From: Oehlia diaphana
Taxonomy: Eukaryota > Glomeromycota > Glomeromycetes > Glomerales > Glomeraceae
Direction: 5' to 3'
Length of the DNA stretch: 42,090 nucleotides
Assembly: GCA_003833135.1 (NCBI GenBank)
Contig: QZLH01000928.1
Span: 9,846 to 51,935 of the forward strand
Shown here: one piece after another, positions 10,082 through 20,293 of the stretch
Position numbering within the stretch: position 1 is the stretch's first letter
Layout of the letters: every line of letters begins with the position of its first letter
The notes under the pieces: model-generated
Told to the model about the DNA's origin: nothing
Seen by the model: the letters and a program-made list of their open reading frames with translations, nothing else
The model's database searches: none
Program-made: the position numbers and the translations under genes

Positions 10082-11647
10082 TTAAATTCTTTCACCACTA
10101 GAAGGTGTAGGAATAACGTTTCGATATCGATAATATCGTATATAATAGAAGGTACATCCAATAATAACCAAAGATCCAACGGAAGCAACCACTGATGCTA
10201 TTATTATGCTGTTATTAGATGATGATGATGATGATGATGATGATGGTGATGGTGATGGTGATGATGTCGATGATAGATAACCTGGTGGTAAAAAGTCTGT
10301 GGTAACTTTATAATTATCTCTATTACTTATATCTATAATATCAATTGTATTTAACCTATTATGTGTTAAATTTCGTCCTAATTATTGTAAATAATATAAT
10401 TAAGTATTGAATTATATATAAATAATAGATAATAACTAGAAACACACACGTACCAAACGAAATAATCAAATAATTCCCAAATATGTGTGAGGTATGATAG
10501 ATCCTAAATTGGTATAATTGACCAAAGAGCTGAGGACTAGACCACGCAAATTCGCCATTATTATACTCAAGAACTGCAAATACGGGATAACTTCCAGTAG
10601 ACTCCTTTGCATTTTCATCACCATCAAAGCCACCATATATAAAAATTCGACCATCTGGTGCTTTTATATGAATAATTTAAGTTAGAATATTAAACAAGAT
10701 AAAACAACAAGTAAAGGAGATGTTACCTATGGACGCTGAATGCCCCTTTCGCGGTGATGGAACCACACCATCAGAGACTTTGGCATTCTAAAATGAAAAG
10801 CTGATATTATTAAAATTATGTATTATTAAAATTTCACAAATAAATAACTTACCTTTGTAGACCATGTTGATATTTTTGTATTATACAATAGAATCTAAAA
10901 AAATAATTATAAGTTTATATGTAATATATATAAAAATACTTGATATCATTATATTGAATATTTTACCTGATCCATAGGAATGTTGTTCTGATTATCATTA
11001 TTATCTCTTTTACCACCACCAATATACGCAATTTCATCAGTACTCAGCATAACAGAGGCATAATAATAAATTTGGTAAGGCGCCAAATCGGGAGCGATAT
11101 ACAAAGATTTTTGAAATGCGTCATAAACGTACATCGTGGCATTGTCAAGTACATAAATATTGTTTAAACTACTATCCGTAACTCCAACAATTTTGGTTGT
11201 AGATTCAACCGGCATATTAACGCCATTTACTGGTATTACTTCACTCCAAGCATTTAACTCTAAGGAGTATCCATAAATGGCACTGCCTTTTGGTTCACTT
11301 CTAAAGCCTCCAAAAAGAAAAATCATTCCACCTTCTTTAGTTACTGCATATACAAGTGTATGTCCATTACACTTTACGAGAACATTTGGATTCTCTTTAT
11401 AAGGCATATCAGTTGGTGATAACGTAGAAAACGGAACTGTTAAATCTAACGAAAAGAAATCATCAGTAAAAATATCTTCACTAGCAAGACCTGTGAGACC
11501 ACCTCCAATATAAAGTTTATTATCTGCTATTGCTGAACCATGACAACAACGTATATCTGTTGGTTGAGCGTTTGTAAACGTTATAATTGTTATGATAACA
11601 ATTATGATTAATTTTGCAACTAGTATAATAATTTTCATCATTCTCAT
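10082..11647 (-). CDS. Kelch-like beta-propeller protein, secreted and single-pass membrane anchored (copy 2)
   Basis: Five exons join in phase to 428 aa: 11647-10967, 10894-10853, 10787-10727, 10660-10454 and 10377-10082. Exons 2 and 4 (42 and 207 bp) are exactly as long as in copy 1, and all intron phases agree. The signal peptide (MRMMKIIILVAKLIIIVIIT...AQP) is followed by RCCHGSAIADNKLYIGGG, FLFGGF, AYIGGG and IYGGFDG blades. The juxtamembrane stalk is Ser-rich (STSSPSPSPSSSSSSSSNN), encoded by a TCA/TCN microsatellite, where copy 1 has a Pro-rich stalk. A transmembrane helix (IIIASVVASVGSLVIIGCTF) and a short tail with RNVIPTPSSGERI follow. Role inferred: cell-surface or secretory-pathway propeller of unknown ligand. 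MRM and MK starts both lie within three codons and cannot be separated. Confidence 0.85.
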
Positions 11648-11977
11648 ATATATTATATTAAATAATAAAAAAAAAATTTAGTTTTAGAATTTTCTTCTAC
11701 CCTATTTGTTTATTATAAATAATTAATTTTATTAGGAAGCCATTTTACTGTATGTATTAGGTATATTAACATTTTACTACCTTCAACTCTATTACTAATA
11801 TAACGGGTCATTGTACTTGAAGTTTAGAGAACAAATACAGAAAAGGAAATTACTTAAACATACCGAAAAGGAAATTAATATCAATAGTATAAAACATACA
11901 TAAAAGGAAATTATTATCAATAACTTTAAACATGATTCGGTACATTTTTTCTTTCAAAAAAAGAACTTTAACTTTGT
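11648..11977. other. Upstream region of Kelch copy 2, no gene seen
   Basis: AT-rich. Contains three tandem variants of the word ACCGAAAAGGAAATTA (about 11840-11915). Otherwise nothing recognised. Confidence 0.3.
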
Positions 11978-12672
11978 GTGTCTGGATTACCTCCGATTGA
12001 AAATAATCAAGGTTTATGGCGTCAAATGTTTGTTGAACAGGCGTTTAATGTTTGTACACAATCTAGTGAGATTCAGTTGATCGGATCTAAGCCGAATACA
12101 ATAGGTAATCCATCAGCAAGAAGCCACATTTGTACAACTAAGCCACTATTTGTAACAATAGTTCTTTTGCGGGTTTTGTTGGTGTAACGAAGGACTATTT
12201 ATTTTTCTGAGCAATGGTTTCACAAAAGTCACAAAAATATCAGTCGCCCAAAAATTAAGTCGATGAGTGATCGGTTCATTTATGCTCCGGTCCTTTTACT
12301 TATTGTTTACATAAAATTCGGATGTTTATTTGAAAAAAAAAATAAAACATTAAACTTGATTTTTTTTTACAGAGTTTATTAAAAAATTAAATATACTGAG
12401 GATAATCTTTTTCAAATATGTATATTTTTATAAAAAAAAATTTTTTTTTTTTTGCTAATATGAAATCAAAAGGAAAATGTCAAAAGTTCAGTATGCTGAA
12501 TATATATTTTTTGTAAGTTTATATTTTTTTAAAATTTTTTTGTACTTATTACTTTGCCACAGATGTGGCTTCAATAATTGATGTTGGCTATGTCGATTAT
12601 TTGAAAAGAAGGGCGACTCTTCACCAGATGTTGGTTCCTTACAATGAAAGAAAAAAATTGTGGATGTTTTAA
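11978..12672 (+). pseudogene. Fragmentary gene of unknown family
   Basis: Several short stretches have normal amino-acid composition but cannot be joined cleanly. From 11978: SGLPPIENNQGLWRQMFVEQ, AFNVCTQSSEIQLIGSKPNT, then after a probable frameshift near 12155 SSFAGFVGVTKDYLFF and a stop at about 12213. From about 12245: PKIKSMSDRFIYAPVLLLIV. After an acceptor (TTGCCACAG, near 12563): DVASIIDVGYVDYLKRRATL ending LWMF and stop at 12672. No ATG starts the first piece. It may be a decayed multi-exon gene or transposon-carried coding sequence. I do not recognise the protein. Confidence 0.3.
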
Positions 12673-12889
12673 TTTACCGGTAAAAATTTTATAACTAACA
12701 ATCTAACAATTATTAGACTGATAAAGATATTTAGCCAAATATGACTAATAATTATTTTTTTTAATCGGCTCGTGCCTCGTGGTATAGGTAGCACAGTAAT
12801 TTTTGGTAATAATTTTTATTATAGATTACTAATCACTATAATATTTTTTTTATTAGTTTATTCTCTAAGAAATTCAAGAAATTCGGAAC

Positions 12890-13025
12890 AGAAATGTAGA
12901 TATAGTTTTGTAGCGGAAACCCTCACAATAATAGGCTATTCCGAATAGGCGGCTTGGTACAGAAAAATGGCTTGTAACGGAATTAGTGGCTTGTAACGAA
13001 AGCTTTTAATTGAGCCACTAAAATT
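12890..13025. repeat. Iterated GGCTTG(T/G)(A/T)AC word with inverted flank
   Basis: GGCTTGGTACAGAAA, GGCTTGTAACGGAA and GGCTTGTAACGAAA follow one another with about 20-base spacing, and AGTGGCT at about 12985 is inverted as AGCCACT at about 13015. This is the same design (reiterated short word plus inverted copies) as the ends of the elements at 16493, 26988 and 39852, but no target duplication was found. Confidence 0.35.
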
Positions 13026-13189
13026 GCTTGGAAAGGTTTAGATCGGTTAATCGATGTGATTATTGCCGTCCACAAAAAAAAAAAAAAAGATTTCCCTTTT
13101 TTATTTTTAGTCCAACGTAATATTTCGTGTTCAAAATTTTGTAATTCGGGTTATTTCCTTAGACTCTGGGCCAGATTCGTAATTTTAGT

Positions 13190-13310
13190 CATGATCAATC
13201 TTTTTTGAATTGCCGCGCCATAATTAAAAAAAACTTAATTTTTATCGATTTGAATATAATTATTCGATTCGATTTTCGATTAATTCGATTTGTAGAATCG
13301 ATTTCAATCC
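13190..13310. repeat. Iterated TCGATT/AATCGA words
   Basis: TCGATTTGAA, TTCGATTCGATTTTCGATT, AATTCGATTTG and AATCGATTTC are packed into about 80 bases. This looks like the end of a word-iterated DNA element that has lost its partner end. Confidence 0.35.
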
Positions 13311-13810
13311 ATAAAACGTTTTTCCTGAAAAAATTTTTTGAAAGCACTAAAAAAATAAAATTGTAATAATTATGCCAAAATTGTAAATATTGTGTTGTGA
13401 AATTTAATTGATTTAATAAATACGCTCAACATATTTATTTCCAATTTTTAATATATATGATTTGATATACGAATTATATTAAAATTATATTTAAGTTTGT
13501 AAGCTGAAGATTTTGGTATTTACCTTACGCCAAAAAATATTGTAAAAATATCACTTCAAATTTTTTTTTTATAGTTCCTATATAAAAAATTTCAAGAATT
13601 TTTGTCTCTTTGAGTATAATCTTTACCACGAATCAGTCGAATCACTTACCAAATTAGTTTTAAAATATTGATTTTGATATTTGAATATATTTTCTAAATC
13701 AACTTAAAAACTTATAGACTATTGTTTATTTTTTATTTGTTTATTTTATTATATTTTTTTTAATTTAGTAAATATTAATTATGTAGAAAATAAATTATTA
13801 ATATAATAAT

Positions 13811-13985
13811 ATAAAAAAAGTAAATTATAATAGGTATCAATTATAATTATACGTGGCAGCGGTTTTGGAAAAAACTAATTATATTATTTATAAACAGTAA
13901 ATATAATTGGGAATTGGTAAATTATCGATTCATAAAATTACTATGGAACGGGCAAAGCCGTAAAGGAATATGTAAAGAAGAACAG
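13811..13985 (+). repeat. Dispersed repeat, copy 1 of 2
   Basis: The segment AAAAAAAGTAAATTATAATAGG through GGTATCAATTATAATTATACGTGGCA, TTTGGAAAA and GGGAATTGGTAAATTATC matches 16021-16165 with indels. Copy 1 continues into ACGGGCAAAGCCGTAAAGGA. No coding capacity; family unknown. Confidence 0.45.
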
Positions 13986-14119
13986 AACATTTAAATGGTA
14001 TTTTATATCGGCAAATAACAGATATGTAATAATAATAATACGAAATAATTGAGACATTGTTATGAAATGATGTGTAAGAACGGATAAAAATAATAAAAGA
14101 ATCATAACATCAGCTATTT

Positions 14120-14235
14120 GAGGATGTCATTTCACCGACATGAAATTAACCGACACAATTTTGCCGACTTCTAACTATTTTTATCGATATGAAAAAATCC
14201 ATTTTATCGAAATGTCATTTATCAACATGAAAGTT
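14120..14235. repeat. CCGACATGAAATTAACCGAC repeat, copy 1
   Basis: ATTTCACCGACATGAAATTA, ACCGACACAATTTTGCCGAC, ATCGATATGAAAAAATCC and CGAAATGTCATTTATC are successive variants of one ATTT-x-CCGA-ATGAAA word. The same series occurs at 19139-19245 and, on the other strand, at 19610-19720. The open frame read across it is not a gene. Confidence 0.5.
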
Positions 14236-14370
14236 CCAAGTGATCCAACTTGCCATTACATTATTATTATTTTTAAATTCAATTCTAAAATAAAATATAC
14301 GCTTTTTTTTAAAGTCCTACTAATAAATTGGCTATCTTTATTTTTTGCTAGCAATTTTTTAAATTTATAA

Positions 14371-15684
14371 ATGATTTAAAATTCGAGTGTTGTTAAAGTA
14401 TCACCGCTGGTGATTGTCACCTTACCAGAATTAAGATAGAATTTTGGGCAGAATTAAAAATGCCATGAAACTTTGCCCAATAATATTTACTAATGTTTAT
14501 GCGGTGAGATTTAGCAATTTTAGATATTTCAGATATGGAGAAATAAAAATACCTATTAGATTAATCATAGATCATAATTTTTTTTTGTGCTGATATTTGT
14601 TAGAATCTCGATAAATTAAAATCACAACTAACAACATATTATCCAATATGATCTGAATAAATTATATTTGGAAATCTATTACATTCCATATACAATTATT
14701 AGGATTACATAATTTAATCAATGCATGAATAATTATCATTTGAACGAAACTCTTTATATTTATAAAATTTATAGTCTATATGATTGCAAATTTATTTGAT
14801 ATTCCAATAATAGACTGACCAATAATTTATAAATATCAGTTTTATACATTTGCATCTATATTATATTTATTTAATTTATCAATAATGATTATTATATATA
14901 TGATATTATAATAACTCCAATTTCATAATCGGAACTTAGGTAACTAAAATGTTATCATATAATGGACTGTTTAATATAGAATAGCCTTGATCCACATTTT
15001 TTTTCAAAAAAAATGTATTATAAATAAATATAGAACTGAAAGAAATAATATGTATCTTCTTCTAAAAGAACTTTATTTTTTTAATCTTTATAACAGATGT
15101 GTATACTAACTTGTTAGGTTTAGGCTTCTCTAGTATAGAATTTTGAACAGTAAGTTGGTTTCATTAAGTAATTTTGAAATAACTGAAAATTTAAGAAGTT
15201 TTTATTATCTACAAGAGATTTTTACCTCATATAATTTTTCAGAATTAACATGAGCACATCTGAAAGCTACTCTGATTAAAATGGAAACTGTTTTTTTTAT
15301 GATTAAAAGGTTCAAATTTACCGTCTATTAAAATAAAAGTTTCATACATAAGGATTTTAAATTAATGAAATTAATGGGGTATATAACAATCACGTATGGT
15401 ATGATTTTTTACGCATGCACTGTATATATAGCTTGTATGGTTTTTTGCGCAGCAGTAAGATTAAAAAAGTACTAGTATTAGTGATTTTTTGAACCGAAAG
15501 TTTTTTTTTTTTTTTGATATTTTTTTTTTCAGTGTTTTAAAACTGAAAATTTTAATATTTTTTCCAGTTTTTTATACCAGATTTTTTCTCTTTATAATCT
15601 ATACTAATTTATATATTCATATGTATATAAACCTACATACAGTAATTTCAGTATGTATGAAAACATTATTATTATTTATTTTGT
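14371..15684. other. AT-rich intergenic stretch
   Basis: No gene or element supported. Long A/T runs and short frames that are artefacts of T-tracts. Confidence 0.3.
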
Positions 15685-15748
15685 CTTTTAGGCTTGGATC
15701 GGTGAGTCATTTTTCCGATTTTTAATTTTTATAATATTTTTTTCTTCC

Positions 15749-15822
<74 letters not shown>

Positions 15823-15850
15823 TTCTTTAACCTTTTAGGTTTGGATTAAA
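15685..15850. repeat. 71-base T homopolymer between near-identical flanks
   Basis: T runs uninterrupted from 15751 to 15821. It is bracketed by TTTTAGGCTTGGATCGGTG (from about 15687) and CCTTTTAGGTTTGGATTAAAG (from about 15831), which are near copies in the same orientation. A poly(A) tail of an antisense retroposed RNA or replication slippage would both fit. Homopolymer length in an assembly is unreliable. Confidence 0.5.
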
Positions 15851-16020
15851 GTTCAGTGTTGTAATATAATCGAAATAAATTTTTTTATTTTTTTTTATTT
15901 GAATAAGTATGTTTTATATGATAATAAATATATTTTTTACATAATAGTAAAAATGAAAAAAATATATCCAGCCAAAACAGAATAAAATTATAAATATTAA
16001 ATTATATGAAATACAGGAAA

Positions 16021-16165
16021 TAATTTTTATAAAAAAGTAAATTGTAACAGGTATCGATTAATTATAATTATAACGTGGCATAGAGTTTGAAAAATTATCT
16101 ATAAACGTTTTAAACAATTGGAAATTGGAAAATTATCAAGGAATAAGTAAAGATAAAAAAGAAAG
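16021..16165 (+). repeat. Dispersed repeat, copy 2 of 2
   Basis: Diverged copy of 13811-13985: AAAAAAGTAAATTGTAACAGG, GGTATCGATTAATTATAATT, ATAACGTGGCA, then GGAAATTGGAAAATTATC and AGGAATAAGTAAAGA. No coding capacity. Confidence 0.45.
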
Positions 16166-16492
16166 CATTTGTATGATATTAAATTGAAAAATAATGATAT
16201 ACAGTAAGTACTTGAATCGGCCATCGCAAGGATGTGTTAATAATGGACAATATATTTGGTTATTTATTTAGGTTTTAATAGATAGAGTTATAAAATATTA
16301 TTTAAATGATACTTGAAATAAAGGCAACCGAAGGTGGATTATAGGAGCATGATATGGTATTGAGGTTTGATAAAATAATGATAAAGCTGGTACTAAAAAG
16401 TTTTAGATAATTAAATTTAATACGGAAGCAAAAAAAAACATATTATACAATTCTATATTAACAAATTTATTGACTTTACCAATTGTTTACGC

Positions 16493-16565
16493 TAGTGTTT
16501 CGGGCAAAAATGTTTCGGATTTTGAAACATAATTTCGCCCGAAACTTTTAGTCCGAAACTTTTTA
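16493..16565. mobile_element. 73-bp miniature hAT-type insertion with 8-bp target duplication
   Basis: GTTTACGC at 16485-16492 is repeated exactly at 16566-16573, directly bordering a 73-bp unit that starts TAGTGTTTCGGGC and, read from the other end, starts TAAAAAGTTTCGGAC. The inside is almost entirely iterations of GTTTCGG and its complement CCGAAAC. An 8-bp duplication and a TA-starting imperfect inverted repeat suggest hAT transposition. The unit is too short for anything but a MITE. Confidence 0.5.
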
Positions 16566-16753
16566 GTTTACGCATCAAAAAAAGTGACAAAATCGCATAA
16601 ATTCGAGATCATCACAAATATAGTTAATCAAAATTGGCACACTTTAGTGTAACAAATAAAAAAAAGAAAAAAAAAGAAATAAGTTATTATTCTTTATGGT
16701 AAATAATAACAGTTATTACATACGTAAAATTGACCTTTTAAATATCAAAAAAT

Positions 16754-18673
16754 ATGTTTTTAAATCATCAAACACAAACCATAGTTAATAAAAGAAAGAG
16801 AAAATGTGCTGAGTGTAAGAAAATAAGAACTATATATGAAAATCGTCAGACTTGTCAAATCTGTTATAATATAACAACAATAATTAAGCCTAACGCTAAG
16901 TCAAGTGGAAACAAAGTTATCGATGATTTTATTACACATACACAGAGAAATTATGTTAGAGGTTACGGGAAATTGGAGTTTGTTCCTTATGATCAATTTA
17001 AAAATATAGAATTTATTGCTGAAGGAGGATTTAGTAAAATTTATAAAGCTACTTGGGTTGATGGCCCAATTCATTGGCACGGTATTGAACGAGAAAATTG
17101 GAGTTTTTTTCGTACCAACAAAAATGATACAGTTGCTCTCAAAAACCTTAATAATTCTAAAAACATTACACCAAAGGAATTGAATGAGGTATAGTAAATG
17201 CAATATTTTTAATATTTTATCTTCGATGTAATGGCGATTATAAAATTAATGATTTTTATCTAGCTCAAGGTATTTTATCAAATTGCTTCAAAAAAATCAG
17301 TCAATATTAGTCAATATTATGGAATTACCCAAGATCCCATTACCAAAGACATCATGTTTATTATGCCATATTATGCTAAAGGCGACATGACACATTATTT
17401 AAGTAATTACTTTTATAAACTTAGTTGGAATAATATTCTGATAACCTTGGTGTCTATATCACTTTGTCTTCAGGAAATGCATAGCATGCATATTATACAC
17501 AGAGATTTACATAGTGGAAATATCTTTTTTGGTGATATTTTTACATATGTAGGTGATCTGGGAATAAGTAAATCTGCAACTGACTCTACAGATTCTACAG
17601 AGAATTATGGTATTATTCCTTATATGGCACCAGAAATTTTTCAAGGACAAAAATATACTGAAGCATCAGATATATATAGTTTCGGTATGATTATGTGGGA
17701 ATTTATGACAGGTAGAAGACCCTTTTGGAATAGAGTTCATGATGCAGAACTTATAATAGAAATATGTGATGGTTTAAGGCCACCGATTGTTACAAATGCA
17801 CCCAAAGGATATATTGAATTAATGAAAGAATGCTGGAATTCTGATCCAAATAAAAGGCCAACAGCTACTATTTTAGAAACCAAAATGTGGGATATAGAAA
17901 TTATTGAAAACGGAAATCCAACTAAAATTATAAAATCGTCAGATATTGGACCTGTAACAATAAATAATCCAGGTGCAATTTATAAGAGTAGACCTTTAAG
18001 TGGTATGATTCAATCTGCAATGTCTACGAGAAGTTTAAGAAGTCAGTCTATAACTGTAGAACTTGGTAAATACAATGTTAATAATTTTACTTGATTAAAC
18101 TATAACAATACTGTAATCCGTTTATTATTTATTATTATTTAGATTTTTCATGTCATTAAAGAGGCAACGAATCTTTTAATGGCAAAAGTAATTATTTTAA
18201 TATGGTTTTAGATAATATTAATATATTTTATTCTTTTAAAGGTAAAAGAAAATTTGAAGATAATCAAATTGAAAACCGTATTGATAAAGGTACGATAAAA
18301 ATCCAAAAAATTATATATATATAAATACAAATGAATTTAATGTTTACTAAATTAAATGAAATATTTTCAGACAAAATTAATAAGAAGATTAGGTTAATTG
18401 AAAATGAAAATAATGGTAAATATTTTTTGTATCATTATACGAAAAAAAATATATTGTTAATTCTTAATTAAAATTATTTATTTTCGTTTATTTAGATTAT
18501 ATTAAGCAAGAATTTGAATTGGATATCGATACAAATTCTAAACAATATATTGATGATGAAAGTAAGTAAATATTAGATTATATTTTTATAAATATTTTAT
18601 TATTTTAACCAACCTAATTTCTTAATTTGAAAATATAGGATATATTTCACAAGAAATTGATTTTGATATTTGA
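16754..18673 (+). CDS. TKL-like protein kinase with N-terminal Cys4 motif and micro-exon tail
   Basis: Seven exons join in phase to 484 aa: 16754-17188, 17264-18065, 18164-18187, 18242-18289, 18371-18415, 18496-18561 and 18639-18673. An N-terminal CxxC...CxxC motif (C18, C21, C34, C37) may bind zinc. The kinase domain has a Gly loop (AEGGFSKIY, about 89-97), VALK with K130, HRDLHSGN (HRD 224-226, N231), a DLG in place of DFG (243-245) and MAPE. Ser/Thr kinase activity is likely; substrate unknown, probably cytoplasmic. After exon 2 come 24-, 48-, 45- and 66-bp exons, all phase 1 and multiples of three, encoding a charged tail (GKSKRKFEDNQIENRIDK... YISQEIDFDI). If intron 2 is retained, the protein ends at a TGA at 18094 (VNNFT), 421 aa. 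The acceptor at 18163 is weak, so exon 3 is the least certain. Confidence 0.8.
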
Positions 18674-19138
18674 ATATTGACCTCAAAAATTCTTAAAGCC
18701 TATATATAGGTCATCATTTATCCTTACATTTCATATACGGTAACTGATATTTACATCTTGCGTCCCTTAGTATTATTTTTATATGTATAAAATATTTTAA
18801 TTTCAATATAAATTGCAATCCATTACACTATATTTTAATTTCCTATATCGATTCATATTTTAATTTATTTATTTTTATTTATTTATTAAATTTTAATAAA
18901 TTGATATTATATAATTTGCTTATTATAATTACAATTATTTCATAATATAAACAAAAAAAATAAATAACCATAATTTACAAAAATATTAAGAAATAATTCC
19001 AAGTAACAGGAGTCTGAATTGATAAAGAAATTAAAATTAACGAAAAATAATTTTTATTGATTAATAGTATCTAAATTCAGATAATATTAAAGTTTATTTA
19101 TAAAAATTAATAAGTCTTTTTAAAAAGGTTACGGTACG

Positions 19139-19245
19139 ATTTACAGACAGCCATTTCACCGATATGAAATTAACCGACACCATTTTGTCGACTTTCATTT
19201 TACCGACATGAAAATTACCATTTTTCACCGAAAGTTATTTTAAAT
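19139..19245 (+). repeat. CCGACATGAAATTAACCGAC repeat, copy 2
   Basis: ATTTCACCGATATGAAATTA, ACCGACACCATTTTGTCGAC, ATTTTACCGACATGAAAATT and TTTTTCACCGAAAG form consecutive variants of the word at 14120. Confidence 0.5.
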
Positions 19246-19609
19246 AAATTCATCAGTTAGCTGCGCCTCTCTCGTCATAATTCCTAATTATTTGATTTAC
19301 TGTTTTTTAAAAAATTATAGGCTTTGTTTACTATAATAAATTATATAAAAAATGAGAAAATCGAAACGTTAGTAAAACGTTCGCTAATGAAATAAATTAA
19401 AAAAAAAAATTATTTTTTTTCGGAAGCCCTTACCGAAAACAAAACGCATCCAAGAACTGGGATAAATAAATACAAATTTTTTAATAGTTTAAAAAAAAAC
19501 TTTAGTATAAATCCTATTTCACATGATAAAATAAATATTATTCACTGAAACTTTTTTCTTTTTGTTGATTAGTAAATATAATTAAAAAATAAATAGGAAA
19601 AAAATTCCA

Positions 19610-19720
19610 TGATCGTGTCGATACTATGTTGAACATATCAGCAAAATGGCTATCAGTGAAATGAAAAATCGCTAAAGTGAAGTCAGCAAATTTTATGTCG
19701 GTATAACAAGTGTTGGTAAA
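19610..19720 (-). repeat. CCGACATGAAATTAACCGAC repeat, inverted copy
   Basis: On the minus strand the words TATACCGACATAAAATTTGC, TGACTTCACTTTAGCGATTT, CATTTCACTGATAGCCATTT and TGCTGATATG follow the pattern of the 19139 copy, in opposite orientation and more decayed. Confidence 0.4.
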
Positions 19721-20293
19721 ATAGGCAAATACTTTTAAAAATATATGTAAAAATTTATTGGTATAGAAACTAATAGCTAATAAAAACGTCTTGCTACTAC
19801 CAAAACCATAAAAAAAATATAAAGTAAATTCATCATTATCATGCACACTCGAAACCTTCGAAACAACTTAAACAAAGAATTACTGTTTTCCTGTAAAATA
19901 TCTAATTAATTGTTTAAAAGAAGGTTGTAAAGGAAAGTGCAAAAAAAAAAAAATCATAGTAAGAAAATGAAGAAGAATCAGAATTTTTAAAAACGGAGAA
20001 ATAAAGTTAAGATATTATATGATGATTATAAAATAGCAAAATTTTATCTCTTTTTTTTTTATTTTATATTTAAATTCCCTATTTTAAAAAGTAAGGTTAT
20101 CAATTAACTTTACCCCTTTCCTTTACTAATTATCTCCGATGATCGACCGCTCCGTGAAAATTACTCATTGTGCAACATTATCAATTAATCATTTCCTTAA
20201 TAGTTTATGAAAGGTGTAACAATTAATATATTACTTTACAACCACTCATAAATTTGAGTAATACTCTAACCCCTTTCTTCAATAAAAAGGAAA

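Larger units (their letters stand above)
18674..20293. other. Intergenic region with CCGACATGAAATT repeats
   Basis: Two word clusters (19139-19245 and 19610-19720) face each other and may be the decayed ends of one element. The sequence between and around them is AT-rich without a gene; frames on the minus strand near 19.5-19.8 kb follow the repeat, not a protein. CCCCTTTCTTC lies about 10 bases before the next start codon. Confidence 0.35.

Noticed and set aside
12770..12800. Possible tRNA-like start (CGTGCCTCGTGGTATAGGTAGC)
   Set aside because: No matching acceptor stem, anticodon arm or GGTTCRA box follows.
15489..15725. Plus frame rich in Phe and Leu
   Set aside because: It follows T-runs; no ATG context, domain or splice site supports it.
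19538..19846. Minus frame of 102 aa with repeated FADI/FTDS words
   Set aside because: The repetition comes from the CCGACATGAAATT DNA repeat, not from a protein.
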